Source: Tessaracoccus massiliensis
GTDB taxonomy: Bacteria; Actinomycetota; Actinomycetes; Propionibacteriales; Propionibacteriaceae
DNA length: 64,000 nt
NCBI RefSeq assembly: GCF_000826065.2
Contig: NZ_LN623543.1
Coordinates: 62,001-126,000 of the forward strand
Direction: 5' to 3'
The notes under the pieces are model-generated. The model was not told where the DNA came from. It saw nothing but the letters and a program-made list of their open reading frames with translations, and ran no database searches. Below are positions 54,643-63,500 of this stretch, one piece after another; positions within the stretch are counted from its first letter, which is position 1, and the number at the start of each line of letters is the position of its first letter. The position numbers and the translations under genes were made by a program.

Positions 54643-55007
54643 GGCGCCTGACTGCGGCCCCGTGATTGAGGAAAGCTCCGCCGGGTCCGGGACGTAGCAG
54701 GCCGCGAGCGTGGTGGATGGAGTCGGCTGGCGACGTCCCGGTGTGCGGGTGCGGGCTTTAAAAGATAGCTCGCGGCCTGCTACGTCCCGGCCCCGACGAA
54801 AACCTTCGCCGTTGTCTGCGGTCAGGTCCGACGCGGTGGTGGTGCCAGCAGTGAAGTTGAGGAGAACGGAACTCGCACGATTCTGGGTCCGGGTGCGGCC
54901 GATCCGAACCCAACCAGCCCAGGGGTGGGCATGGCGACCTGCTCTCCGCGGTTTCGACACTGCTCGCAGAGCTCGCAGACTCAACCAACGGCGCTATTGT
55001 GTGACGC
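54643..55007. other. Gene-free stretch before proS
   Basis: About 365 bases carry no credible gene; open frames here have no homology-like patterns. It holds a perfect 23-bp inverted repeat (54687-54790) and, near 54950-54990, a segment running from TTTCGACACTGCTCGC to CTCAACCA, like intergenic repeats of this kind seen in actinobacterial genomes (inferred from memory). A -10-like TATTGT (54995-55000) is placed 7 bases before proS. Confidence 0.6.
54687..54790. repeat. Perfect 23-bp inverted repeat with 58-base loop
   Basis: The left arm (54687-54709, beginning CCGGGACGTAGC) is exactly complementary to the right arm (54768-54790, ending GCTACGTCCCGG). The 58-base spacer contains a further ACGTCCCGG (54733-54741) that could pair with the first nine bases of the left arm instead. 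No encoded protein or target duplication is evident. Confidence 0.8.
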
Positions 55008-56792
55008 GTGATCGCCAAGCTCTCCCAGCTCTTTGTCCGCACCCTCCGCGACGACCCCGCTGACGCCGAGGTCCCCAGCCACCGCTGGCTGGTCCGTGCC
55101 GGCTACATCCGGCGCGCTGCGCCAGGCATCTACTCGTGGCTGCCGCTGGGCCTGAAGGTGCTGCAGAAGGTCGAGCAGATCGTCCGCGAGGAGATGGACG
55201 CCATCGGTGCGCAGGAGGTGCGCTTCCCGGCGCTGCTGCCGCGAGAGCCCTACGAGGCGACCGGCCGGTGGACGGATTACGGCGACAACCTGTTCCGCGT
55301 GGTGGACCGCAAGGGCACCGACATGCTGCTCGGCCCCACCCACGAGGAGATGTTCACCCTCATGGTCAAGGACCTGTACAACTCGTACAAGGACCTCCCG
55401 CTGTCGCTCTACCAGATCCAGACGAAGTACCGCGACGAGGCGCGCCCGCGCGCGGGCCTGCTCCGCGGACGCGAGTTCATCATGAAGGACTCCTACTCCT
55501 TCGACGTCGACGACGCAGGGCTGGAGGCCAGCTACCAGCGGCACCGCGAGGCGTACCAGCGCATCTTCGAGCGACTGGGCCTCGAGTTCGTGATCGTCTC
55601 CGCCATGGCCGGGGCCATGGGCGGGTCCCGCTCTGAGGAGTTCCTGGCAGTCGCGGCCAACGGTGAGGACACGTTCGTCCGGTCGCCGGGCGGCTACGCG
55701 GCCAACGTGGAGGCCGTGCGCGTCGCGCCCCCCGCCGAGACGCCCGTCGAGGATGCCCCCACGATGGCGGTGATCGACACGCCGCAGGCGGGCAGCATCG
55801 CCGCGGTGCTCGAGATTCTGAACCGTGAACTGCCGGAGCGCACCTGGAGCGGGGCCGACACTCTGAAGAACGTGCTGTTCATGGTCATCGAACCCGACGG
55901 CACGAAGCGCCCGCTGGCCATCGGTCTGCCGGGAGACCGCGAGGTGGACGCCAAGCGACTTGAGGCCGCCCTCGAGCCCGCCGTCGCCGAGCCGTTCACG
56001 GACGAGGACTTCAAGCAGTTCCCCGACCTGGTGGTGGGATTCATGTCCCCGGTCTCGATCGACGGTGCACGTGTGCTCGGCAAGGAGTCCTCGACGAAGA
56101 TCGAATACCTCACGGACCCGCGCGTGGTCACCGGAACCCACTGGGTCACCGGCGCCAACGTCAGGGATCAGCACCTCACCGGCGTCACCGTCGGCCGCGA
56201 CTTCACCGCAGACGGCGTCCTCGACGTCGCTGATGTCCGCGAAGGTGACGAGGCGCCAGACGGCTCGGGACCGCTCACGTTGGCCCGCGGCATCGAGATG
56301 GGCCACATCTTCCAGCTGGGCCGCAAGTACGCCGAGGCGCTGGGCCTGAAGGTCCTCGACCAGAACGGTAAGCTCGTCACCGTCACCATGGGCTCCTACG
56401 GCGTGGGCGTCTCGCGCGCAGTGGCCGCAGTCGCAGAGGCCACCAGCGACGAGAAGGGCCTCAACTGGCCGTTGTCGCTGGCCCCGTACCAGGTGCACGT
56501 GATCGCCACCGGCAAGGGCGAGGAGATCTTCGGTGAGGCGCAGCGCATCGCCGAGGAGCTCGACGCACAGGGTATGGACGTGCTCTACGACGACCGCAAG
56601 GCCAGCCCGGGCGTGAAGTTCGCCGATTCCGAGGTGATGGGCATGCCCATCATCGTGGTGGTGGGCCGTGGACTGGCCGACGGCGTGGTGGAGCTGCGCG
56701 AACGCGCCTCCGGTGAGAAGCGTGAGGTCGCCGTGGGCGACATCGTCACCGAGGTGATTGCGTTGGCAGCAGCGGGCGGCCCGCAGGCCTAG
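55008..56792 (+). CDS. proS: Prolyl-tRNA synthetase
   Basis: ProS charges tRNA-Pro. The 594-residue protein is the bacterial type: class II motif 1 region ([36 protein letters not shown]), [10 protein letters not shown], motif 2 ([25 protein letters not shown]), an inserted editing domain (about 225-400) and a C-terminal anticodon domain ([12 protein letters not shown]...[30 protein letters not shown]). GTG 55008 follows TATTGT by 7 bases with no Shine-Dalgarno, suggesting a leaderless mRNA. Confidence 0.96.
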   Translation: MIAKLSQLFVRTLRDDPADAEVPSHRWLVRAGYIRRAAPGIYSWLPLGLKVLQKVEQIVREEMDAIGAQEVRFPALLPREPYEATGRWTDYGDNLFRVVDRKGTDMLLGPTHEEMFTLMVKDLYNSYKDLPLSLYQIQTKYRDEARPRAGLLRGREFIMKDSYSFDVDDAGLEASYQRHREAYQRIFERLGLEFVIVSAMAGAMGGSRSEEFLAVAANGEDTFVRSPGGYAANVEAVRVAPPAETPVEDAPTMAVIDTPQAGSIAAVLEILNRELPERTWSGADTLKNVLFMVIEPDGTKRPLAIGLPGDREVDAKRLEAALEPAVAEPFTDEDFKQFPDLVVGFMSPVSIDGARVLGKESSTKIEYLTDPRVVTGTHWVTGANVRDQHLTGVTVGRDFTADGVLDVADVREGDEAPDGSGPLTLARGIEMGHIFQLGRKYAEALGLKVLDQNGKLVTVTMGSYGVGVSRAVAAVAEATSDEKGLNWPLSLAPYQVHVIATGKGEEIFGEAQRIAEELDAQGMDVLYDDRKASPGVKFADSEVMGMPIIVVVGRGLADGVVELRERASGEKREVAVGDIVTEVIALAAAGGPQA

Positions 56793-56814
56793 TCGGCAGG
56801 ACGTTGGGTGGCGC

Positions 56815-57756
56815 TCACGCCAACCACCCCGGCCACCAGGTGAGGGCCGTGCCGGTAGCCTGGACCGGGACAACCTGATTACGCATGCCGATGCGCCACT
56901 GCGGATCCGCGTCTGCCGCCACCAGGCGTGCGTAACCGTTCATCACAGCCACCTCCAATTGACCCCAAGCCTCGCGCACGGCCTCCGGGTTGTCCATGGG
57001 GGTGGGTAGATCGAAGGCGGCCGGCTGCTCGGGCGCGTCTGCGCCCAGCCGCGCACGCAGGTCGTTGCGCAGCGTGCGTGCCGCGTTGAGGCGGGCGGTG
57101 CCCAGCGCGTGCAGGGGATCATCGGCGTCAATCCTGCCCAGGCCCACGCCCAGGCCGTAGATGAGCGCCCAGACGTGCCCCAGCAGGATCGGCAGGGAGG
57201 CCTCGACGGTGGTCGGTTGCAGGCCGCGCGGCGCGCCTTCGCCCTCAACGGGGGCGATGCTCTGCTCGTGCAGGCCCAGCACGGCTGTCGACATCGAGGT
57301 GTAGAGCAGGCGCACCTCGTCCGCCTCAGCCTCCCCGGCAGCCTCCTCCAGCGCGTCGACGCACTGGGCCACCGCCGCAGTGAGCCGGTTCACCGCAACG
57401 GTGGCGTCCGACGGTGGGGCCACGACCCCGATCTCCATGGGGAAGGGCTCCTGGGCCTGAGGCTCCAGCGGCTCCGGCAGCGCCAGCCTTGTCACGTGGT
57501 CCTCACACTGCGCGCGCGCCGCGATGGCCCACGGCTGCGCCTCCCAGTGTGGAGAGTCGACCAGCGAGCCGATCAGCGCTGCCAGTGCGGCCATGGAGCG
57601 GTGCGCCGCCTCCGCTTTCGTTGAGCGCGTGGGCTCCGGCGGCTCCGGCTCCGGGGGCGGCGCGGTGGCCGGATCGCCCACGATCACGGGGCTGCCGGCA
57701 CACCCGGTCACGCCCAGGGCGAGCAGGGCCAGCGCGGAGCGACGGGAGAGGGGCAT
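56815..57756 (-). CDS. DUF4439-type lipoprotein
   Basis: The 313-residue protein has a lipoprotein signal (MPLSRRSALALLALGVTGC, lipobox VTGC, Cys19), preceded by a twin Arg-like RRSAL, a Pro/Glu linker, and an all-helical DUF4439/ferritin-like C-terminal domain (HALGTARLNAARTLRNDLRARLG...MNGYARLVAADADPQWR). Function is unknown. Similar genes lie between proS and rimP in other actinobacteria. TACGCT lies 6 bases before the ATG on this strand. It is divergent from rimP and convergent with proS. Confidence 0.75.
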   Translation of the reverse strand: MPLSRRSALALLALGVTGCAGSPVIVGDPATAPPPEPEPPEPTRSTKAEAAHRSMAALAALIGSLVDSPHWEAQPWAIAARAQCEDHVTRLALPEPLEPQAQEPFPMEIGVVAPPSDATVAVNRLTAAVAQCVDALEEAAGEAEADEVRLLYTSMSTAVLGLHEQSIAPVEGEGAPRGLQPTTVEASLPILLGHVWALIYGLGVGLGRIDADDPLHALGTARLNAARTLRNDLRARLGADAPEQPAAFDLPTPMDNPEAVREAWGQLEVAVMNGYARLVAADADPQWRIGMRNQVVPVQATGTALTWWPGWLA

Positions 57757-57859
57757 GCGGCCAGCGTAGTGGGCCACCAAGGATTCCTGAGTTGGCGGCA
57801 CGCGTGGGTATGCTGGGTGATCACAATCAGGCCATACAACCGGACAATGGAGCACCCAC

Positions 57860-58345
57860 ATGCAAGAAGCCAAGCTGGTGGCTGTCATCGAGCCCCTCCT
57901 CGCGGAGCGCGGCCTGGAACTCGACAGCCTTGACATCACGCGGATGGGTAAGCGTTCCGTGCTCCGCCTCACCGTTGACGGCGACGGGCCCCAGGGCCGT
58001 GGCCCGCTGCTCGACGACATCGCCTCAGCATCGTCGGCCATTTCGGCCGCGCTCGACGAGAGCCCGGCGGTGGGGGACCACCCGTACACGCTCGAGGTCA
58101 GCTCCCGCGGCGTCAGCAAGCCGCTGACCGAACCCAAGCACTTCCGGCGCAACGCCACCCGGCTCGTGAAGCTGTGGCTCGCCGAGGGCGAACTGACCGG
58201 CCGGATCGTCTCCGCCTCCGACGACGAGCTCACCCTCGACGTCAACGGCGCCGAGCGGGTCGTGGCCTTCGCAGACATCAACAAGGCCGTCGTCCAGGTG
58301 GAGATGAACCGCCCCGTGGATGACGAGCAGGACGAGGAGAACTGA
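57860..58345 (+). CDS. rimP: Ribosome maturation factor RimP
   Basis: RimP assists 30S maturation. The 161-residue protein has the N-terminal alpha/beta domain (VAVIEPLLAERGLELDSLDITRMGKRSVLRLTVDGDG), the SSAISAALDE helix, the conserved YTLEVSSRGVSKPLTEPKHFRRN and an SH3-like C-terminal domain. TGGAGC precedes the ATG, and a good -10-like TATGCT lies at 57809-57814. nusA follows after 2 bases. Confidence 0.93.
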   Translation: MQEAKLVAVIEPLLAERGLELDSLDITRMGKRSVLRLTVDGDGPQGRGPLLDDIASASSAISAALDESPAVGDHPYTLEVSSRGVSKPLTEPKHFRRNATRLVKLWLAEGELTGRIVSASDDELTLDVNGAERVVAFADINKAVVQVEMNRPVDDEQDEEN

Positions 58346-58347
58346 CC

Positions 58348-59331
58348 ATGGACGTCGATCTGGCATCACTGACGCTCATCGAGCGCGAACGCGGCATCGA
58401 CCGCGAGTACCTGCTCAAGACGCTTGAGGACGCACTGCTCAACGCGTACTCCAAGACGCCCAACGCGCTGCGCGGGGTCAAGGTGGAGATCAACCGCAAG
58501 ACCGGCACCGTCGCGGTGCTGGCTCCCGAGTTCAACGATGACGATGAGATCATCGGCTACTTCGACGACACCCCGGAAGACTTCGGGCGCATCGCCGCAG
58601 CCACCGCGCGGCAGGTGATCTTCCAGCGCATCCGCGAGGCGGAGGACGACCAGAAGTTCGGCCACTTCGCGGCCACCGAGGGCGACGTGATCGTCGGCAT
58701 CGTGCAGCAGGACCGGGACTCCAAGGCTGTGCGTGTGCTGATCAGCAAGGGCGACCAGGAGAAGTTCGAGGCGCTCATGCCGCTGGCCGAGCAGGTGCCC
58801 GGCGAGGATTACAGCCACGGCCGTCGCCTGCGCGTCTACGTGGTCACGGTCCGCCGTGAGCTGCGCGGCCCGCAGGTGATCGTCTCCCGCACGCACCCCA
58901 ACCTGGTGCGCAAGCTGTTCTCGCTGGAGGTGCCGGAGATCGGTCAGGGCGTCGTCGAGATCAAAGAGGTGGCACGCGAGGCGGGCCACCGTACGAAGAT
59001 CGCGGTGCGCTCCCTGGATCCCAACGTCTCCGCCAAGGGTGCGTTCATCGGCCCCATGGGCCAGCGCGTGCGGGCGGTGACCAACGAACTGGGGGAGGAG
59101 AAGATCGACATCGTGGACTACTCCGATGACCCCACGGAGTTCGTGGCCGCGGCGCTGTCGCCCGCGAAGGTGTTGTCGGTGACAGTGGTCGACGAGCAGG
59201 CGCGTGCGTGCCGGGCCATCGTGCCGGATTACCAGTTGTCGCTGGCCATCGGCCGGGAAGGCCAGAACGCTCGCCTGGCCGCGCGTCTCACGGGCTGGCG
59301 CATCGACATCCAACCCGACGTGACTGCCTGA
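58348..59331 (+). CDS. nusA: Transcription termination/antitermination factor NusA
   Basis: NusA binds RNA polymerase and nascent RNA to control pausing, termination and rRNA antitermination. The 327-residue protein has the N-terminal polymerase-binding domain (1-125), an S1 domain (about 130-195, [22 protein letters not shown]) and two KH domains ([30 protein letters not shown] and [22 protein letters not shown]). The acidic C-terminal repeats of E. coli NusA are absent, as normal in actinobacteria. Confidence 0.95.
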   Translation: MDVDLASLTLIERERGIDREYLLKTLEDALLNAYSKTPNALRGVKVEINRKTGTVAVLAPEFNDDDEIIGYFDDTPEDFGRIAAATARQVIFQRIREAEDDQKFGHFAATEGDVIVGIVQQDRDSKAVRVLISKGDQEKFEALMPLAEQVPGEDYSHGRRLRVYVVTVRRELRGPQVIVSRTHPNLVRKLFSLEVPEIGQGVVEIKEVAREAGHRTKIAVRSLDPNVSAKGAFIGPMGQRVRAVTNELGEEKIDIVDYSDDPTEFVAAALSPAKVLSVTVVDEQARACRAIVPDYQLSLAIGREGQNARLAARLTGWRIDIQPDVTA

Positions 59332-59349
59332 GAGAATCTCAGAATCGGT

Positions 59350-59378
59350 TTGGAATCCTCTCAGCCGGGAGTTAGCCT
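59350..59378 (+). promoter_or_regulatory. Candidate promoter of the RpfB-like gene
   Basis: TTGGAA (59350-59355) and TAGCCT (59373-59378) are separated by exactly 17 bases, about 45 bases before the rpf start region. Good spacing and hexamers make this the clearest -35/-10 pair in the window. Confidence 0.5.
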
Positions 59379-59430
59379 GTTGGGGCCGGAGCAACCGGCA
59401 GTTGACTAGTCAGAGGATTGATCTCAGCAG

Positions 59431-60579
59431 ATGGCGAAGAAGATCTGGACCCCGATCGCCGCAGGCCTCAGCGCGCTCGCGCTGCTCGGGGGCATGGCCG
59501 TGGCCACCGCGCTGGACAAGAACGACGTGACGGTGGTGGTGGACGGGGTTGCCTCCACCATCGCCGTGCGCGAGGACACCGTCGCGGAGGTGCTCGCCCT
59601 CGAGGGCATCGAACCCGGCCCCCATGACGTGGTGCTGCCCGCTCCGGAGACTCAGATCAGCGACGGAACCGAGATCAGCATCGCCTACGCCCGGCCGCTC
59701 GAGGTCACGATCGACGGCGAGGAGCGCGAGATCTGGACGACGGCGAAGAACGTGGGCGACGCGCTGAAGATGCTGCGGCTCGACGCCGCGGATTCGAAGC
59801 TTTCCGCGTCCCGTTCGGATGCCATCGGGCGTGAGGGCCTGTCGGTCGACATCCTCACCGCCAAGGATTTCACCGTCACCGCCGCGGGCGTCGCCACCCC
59901 GGTGCGGCTCGCCGGCACCGTCGCGGAGGCCCTCGCCGAGCAGGGCATCGAGCCCGACGCTGACGACAAGGTCTCCCCGGCCCCCGAGACGCTCCTCGAG
60001 GACGGCATGGAGATCGTCTACATCAACGTCGAGGTCAAGGAGTCCATCAAGCTGGTCCCGATCGACTTCGAGAAGACCACCGTCGAGTCGGACAAGCTGC
60101 TCAAGGGCAGGCGCGAGGTCACCACCAAGGGAATCCCCGGCGAGACCCGCGAGACCTACACCGACGTCTACGAGGACGGCGTGCTCGTGTCCTCCGCGCT
60201 GGCCGAATCTGTGGTGTCCAAGCAGCCGGTCCACCAGGTGACCACAGTGGGCACGAAGGAGCCCCCGAAGCCTGACCCGGCTCCCGAGGCGGAGGCGCCA
60301 GCCACCTCGTCCGGTAGGCCCTCCTCCGGCAAGCCGCTGGACCTGAGCCGGGCGGCGATGTGGGACAGGATCGCGCGCTGCGAGTCGACCAACCGCTGGA
60401 ACATCAACACCGGCAACGGCTACTACGGCGGGCTCCAGTTCAACCTCGCCACCTGGCGCTCCGTGGGCGGCACCGATTTCGCGGCCTACCCGCACCAGGC
60501 CACCCGCGAGGAGCAGATCACCGTGGCCAACCGCCTGTACGCGCAGCGCGGGTTGCAGCCTTGGGGCTGCAAGCCCTGA
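59431..60579 (+). CDS. RpfB-like resuscitation-promoting factor
   Basis: This cell-wall muralytic enzyme of 382 residues helps growth resumption and peptidoglycan turnover. The order is: N-terminal membrane segment/signal (IAAGLSALALLGGMAVATAL), three DUF348 domains (about 33-200), a G5 domain (about 205-275, VPIDFEKTTVESDKLLKGRREVTTKGIPGETRETY), a Pro-rich linker, and the Rpf lysozyme-like domain (about 305-382) with catalytic Glu in ARCESTNRWNINTGNGYYGGLQFN. This is the RpfB domain order of mycobacteria. Confidence 0.9.
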   Translation: MAKKIWTPIAAGLSALALLGGMAVATALDKNDVTVVVDGVASTIAVREDTVAEVLALEGIEPGPHDVVLPAPETQISDGTEISIAYARPLEVTIDGEEREIWTTAKNVGDALKMLRLDAADSKLSASRSDAIGREGLSVDILTAKDFTVTAAGVATPVRLAGTVAEALAEQGIEPDADDKVSPAPETLLEDGMEIVYINVEVKESIKLVPIDFEKTTVESDKLLKGRREVTTKGIPGETRETYTDVYEDGVLVSSALAESVVSKQPVHQVTTVGTKEPPKPDPAPEAEAPATSSGRPSSGKPLDLSRAAMWDRIARCESTNRWNINTGNGYYGGLQFNLATWRSVGGTDFAAYPHQATREEQITVANRLYAQRGLQPWGCKP

Positions 60580-60602
60580 TCCGAGGCTTGAACCGTCGGT
60601 AG

Positions 60603-61144
60603 GGTGCGCTCTCGAGCGACAGCGTGCGCCTGTTCGAAGGCACGCGCGCGTCCATCGGTGAGCTCGCCTTCGACGAGGACACCCCACCGCCGCTGATGAA
60701 GTGCCCACCGACCGGGACCATCAGACCCACCTGCAGAGCTCGCCGCAGAGCCGCGGGGGAGACGCGGCGAACTTCCATGGCCACGGTGGCGACTCCGACG
60801 CGGCCGCCGTCGACCTGGAGCGCTTCTTCCGCCACGTGGCGGCCGGTGTGGACGAAGTCCTCGGAAAAGGGGCCGAACGTCCGCTGATCCTTGCCGGCGT
60901 TGCCGAGCACGGCGCCACCTTCCGGTCGATCAGCTCACGCCGCAACATCGTCGAGCAGATGGTCACGGGCAACTCGGAGCACCTCAGCGCGCAGGACCTG
61001 CACGAGAAGGCGTGGCCCATCGCGGAGGAGGTGCTGCGGGCCGATGACGCCGAACTGACGGACCGCTACAACCAGCTCGTCGGCACGGGCAAGGCCTCCG
61101 ATGACGTGGCCTACATCGCGACCGCCCCGGTCACGGAGCGGTAA
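60603..61144 (+). pseudogene. Remnant of a baeRF3-family (release-factor-like) gene
   Basis: Two frames together read as the middle of a baeRF family 3 protein. Frame one, from 60603, gives ALSSDSVRLFEGTRASIGELAFDEDTP. After a shift near 60680-60700, the second frame gives TDRDHQTHLQSSPQSRGG, a conserved FHGHG motif, LERFFRHVAAGVDEVLG, LAGV, GNSEHLSAQDLHEKAW and VGTGKASDD. About 150 N-terminal residues and some 40-50 C-terminal residues of the usual 360-380 are missing. An in-frame TAG sits immediately upstream at 60600. A short product from GTG 60701 is conceivable but lacks much of the fold. Confidence 0.7.
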
Positions 61145-61189
61145 CGCCACTTTGGGGTGGAGGCCCGCGGCGATTACCATGGCTGGGCC

Positions 61190-63055
61190 ATGACTGTTCT
61201 CCGCGCGTTCACCTCGCGTTCACCCATCGGACGCCGGCCATGGGGACGCCTCGCCGTCCTCATGGTCCCGTTCGCCGTCCTCGGGGTCTGGCTGAAGGCC
61301 ATCCGGATCGACCGGTTCTTCCCGCGCGCGGAGTTCGGCGACTTCCTGGTCAAGCTGTCCTCAGACATCGCCTTCGGGCTGTTCTGGGGCCTGCTGTGGG
61401 CGGTGATCCTGCTGTACGTCCGTCGGCCACGTTTACGCTCGGTGGTGCTCTACCTGGCACAGCTTCTCACCGGGCTCGTCGGCATCTACCAGGTGCTCAA
61501 CCACGCCTATGTCATGCGGACCGGCAACCCGTTGACCCCCTCCCAGATGGCGTTGGCCTTCGAAGAGGCGGAGGCTCTTTCCGGGCTCCTGGGGGCCGAG
61601 GTCGACTCACTGACGATCGGTCTCCTGCTCGGCGTGGTGCTGTGGGCGGCGTTCGCGCCGCTGCTGCTGGGCGGTCTGGTGCAGGGCGCCTTCCGGCGCC
61701 GGGCGAGCACCACCGTCCGGCGGGCCAGCCTCGCCGGCGTCGTGGTGCTCCTGTTGGCTGCCACGTGGACCGCCCCCACCGCCTCCGCAGCCTTCTCCCT
61801 GGCCCCGCCGGTGCAACTGGCCGTCTCGCCCATCCGTGAGGCGTCGGCCTACCCCGAGGAGCACGCCTCCGTCGGTCCGCTCCCGGATCCCGCCTCGACC
61901 AGGCTCGTGCCGAGGGAGGGTGAGCGGCAACGCAACGTGGTGATCATCACCCTCGAATCGCAGCGCGACATGAGCACGTTCCCCGAGACCCGCCAGCCGG
62001 TCACCCCTGTGCTCGACGCGCTGGCCGAGCAGAGCACCCGGCCCAAGCGCGGCTACACCGTGCTCCCACACACCTCGAAGTCCCTCGTCGCCATCCACTG
62101 CGGCATGATCCCGCCCGCGGACAGCGACAACACCGAAGCCGACGAGGATGGGCTCCCGCAACGCTGCCTCCCGGAGCTTCTGGTGGAACAGGGCTACGAC
62201 AGCGCTTTCTTCCAGTCCGCCACGGAACACTTCGAACGCCGGCGCCACACCGTGGCCAACCTCGGGTTCGAGAAGTTCACCCCCGTCGACGAGATGGACA
62301 AGGTGGGCTTCAGCAAGGCCAACTACTTCGGCTACGAGGACGACATCATGCTCGAGCCGGCCAGGCGGTGGCTCGAGTCCAACGACGGACCGTTCGCGCT
62401 GACGTTCCTCACCGTCAGCGGCCACCACGACTACGAACTGCCGGACTATGAGCCCATCGACTTCGTGGACCGCCAGGTGGTCAACAAGTACCTCAACGCC
62501 ATCCACGTGCAGGACCGCTTCGTCGGCAATGTCATCGAGTTGTTCAAGGAGATGGGCCTCTACGAGGACACCGTCTTCGTGATCACGGGAGACCACGGCG
62601 AGGGCTTCGGGGAGCATCGCCTCTACCAGCACGACAACACCATCTACGAAGAGGGCGTGCGGATCCCCATGATGATCCACGACCCGCAGCGGGCGCCGGA
62701 ACTCATCGACGGGCCCGCCAACCAGCTGGCCCTGTTCCCGACCACCGTCGAAGCACTGGGCTTCGACCTGGCCGGCGACGTTGAGTACCAGCCGTCGTTC
62801 TACAGCGGCGAGCCGCAGGACCCGGTCGTGGTGAGCTGCTGGGTCCGGGGCAGGTGCACCGCCGTCTACGACGGTGACCGCAAGCTCATCCACCACTTCG
62901 GCGACCGGCGCGACGAGGTCTTCGATGTGGTCGCCGACCCCTTCGAGCGCACCGACCTCATCACGCAGACCGATGAGGAATGGATCGAGGACCTGCGAGC
63001 CAAGGCCGTGGGCTGGTACCTCGACGGCGAACGCTGGTACGGCGAGCTGCGCTAG
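61190..63055 (+). CDS. LtaS-like sulfatase-domain membrane enzyme
   Basis: The 621-residue protein has about five N-terminal helices (LAVLMVPFAVLGVWLKAI...LSSDIAFGLFWGLLWAVILLYV...) and an extracytoplasmic sulfatase/alkaline phosphatase-superfamily domain. Metal and nucleophile motifs are VVIITLESQRD, the catalytic Thr region YTVLPHTSKSLVAIHCG, and VITGDHGEGFGEHRLYQHDNTIYEEGVRIPM. This matches lipoteichoic acid synthase-like or phosphoglycerol/phosphoethanolamine transferases. ATG 61190 has TACCAT 9 bases upstream. The exact envelope polymer is unknown. Confidence 0.82.
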   Translation: MTVLRAFTSRSPIGRRPWGRLAVLMVPFAVLGVWLKAIRIDRFFPRAEFGDFLVKLSSDIAFGLFWGLLWAVILLYVRRPRLRSVVLYLAQLLTGLVGIYQVLNHAYVMRTGNPLTPSQMALAFEEAEALSGLLGAEVDSLTIGLLLGVVLWAAFAPLLLGGLVQGAFRRRASTTVRRASLAGVVVLLLAATWTAPTASAAFSLAPPVQLAVSPIREASAYPEEHASVGPLPDPASTRLVPREGERQRNVVIITLESQRDMSTFPETRQPVTPVLDALAEQSTRPKRGYTVLPHTSKSLVAIHCGMIPPADSDNTEADEDGLPQRCLPELLVEQGYDSAFFQSATEHFERRRHTVANLGFEKFTPVDEMDKVGFSKANYFGYEDDIMLEPARRWLESNDGPFALTFLTVSGHHDYELPDYEPIDFVDRQVVNKYLNAIHVQDRFVGNVIELFKEMGLYEDTVFVITGDHGEGFGEHRLYQHDNTIYEEGVRIPMMIHDPQRAPELIDGPANQLALFPTTVEALGFDLAGDVEYQPSFYSGEPQDPVVVSCWVRGRCTAVYDGDRKLIHHFGDRRDEVFDVVADPFERTDLITQTDEEWIEDLRAKAVGWYLDGERWYGELR

Positions 63056-63076
63056 CGGGGCACTAGGCTGAGCGCC

Positions 63077-63340
63077 GTGAACCCGCAACGCACCTGCATC
63101 GGCTGCCGCGCCGTCGACGATCAAGGCTCGCTGATCCGCCTCGTGCGTCAGGGCGACGTTGTCGTCGACGCGACGAACCCGCGCCTCCCCGGCCGCGGTG
63201 CCTACCTGCACCCAGGGTGCCTGGGCGTGGCTGAGCGTCGCCAGGCGGTGCGTAGGGCCTTCGGGCCCGGGGCCGAACTCGCTCCGTCAACCAGGGAGGC
63301 GATCCGGCCAAGTGGAAGCGGCGGCCCCGACACGTTATGA
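63077..63340 (+). CDS. YlxR-family (DUF448) RNA-binding protein
   Basis: The 87-residue protein begins PQRTCIGCR, the YlxR signature, followed by LIRLVRQGDVVVDATNPRLPGRGAYLHPGCLGVAERRQAVRRAF. It is a basic protein encoded between nusA and infB in most bacteria, here with three genes inserted after nusA; relatives bind RNA or the RNase P RNA. GTG 63077 has TAGGCT 7 bases upstream. The stop overlaps a -10 element for infB. Confidence 0.9.
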   Translation: MNPQRTCIGCRAVDDQGSLIRLVRQGDVVVDATNPRLPGRGAYLHPGCLGVAERRQAVRRAFGPGAELAPSTREAIRPSGSGGPDTL

Positions 63341-63341
63341 T
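63313..63341 (+). promoter_or_regulatory. infB: Candidate infB promoter overlapping the ylxR stop
   Basis: TATGAT (63336-63341), a near-consensus -10, overlaps the ylxR stop codon. A weak -35 TGGAAG lies at 63313-63318, 17 bases away. It would give infB a leader of roughly 150 bases containing a GC-rich GCGCGGTTGCGCGG hairpin region. Confidence 0.4.
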
Positions 63342-63500
63342 GGTGGGTGGCTTGCGCGGTTGCGCGGCCACATCGTTCCCCGCCCAGTAGGGCGTCAACC
63401 AGAAGGTGGGCTGAATGCTCATGACCACTCGATGAGTACCCAACGATGACCAAGTAACACTAGGTCCGTGCCTTGGAGGTCGGGCCGCTGAAGGAGAGTA

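Noticed and set aside
52573-54984. An 800-codon minus-strand open frame opposite ispG and the GNAT gene
   Set aside because: The plus-strand genes are unmistakable and the antisense product is Gly/Asp/His-rich without any domain.
54710-55063. A 117-codon open frame before proS
   Set aside because: It spans one arm of the inverted repeat and the proS start and has an Arg-rich composition with no recognisable pattern.
59332-59430. A c-di-AMP (ydaO-type) riboswitch upstream of the rpf gene
   Set aside because: The 99-base gap is too short and lacks the conserved ydaO pairing; a plain promoter at 59350-59378 explains it.
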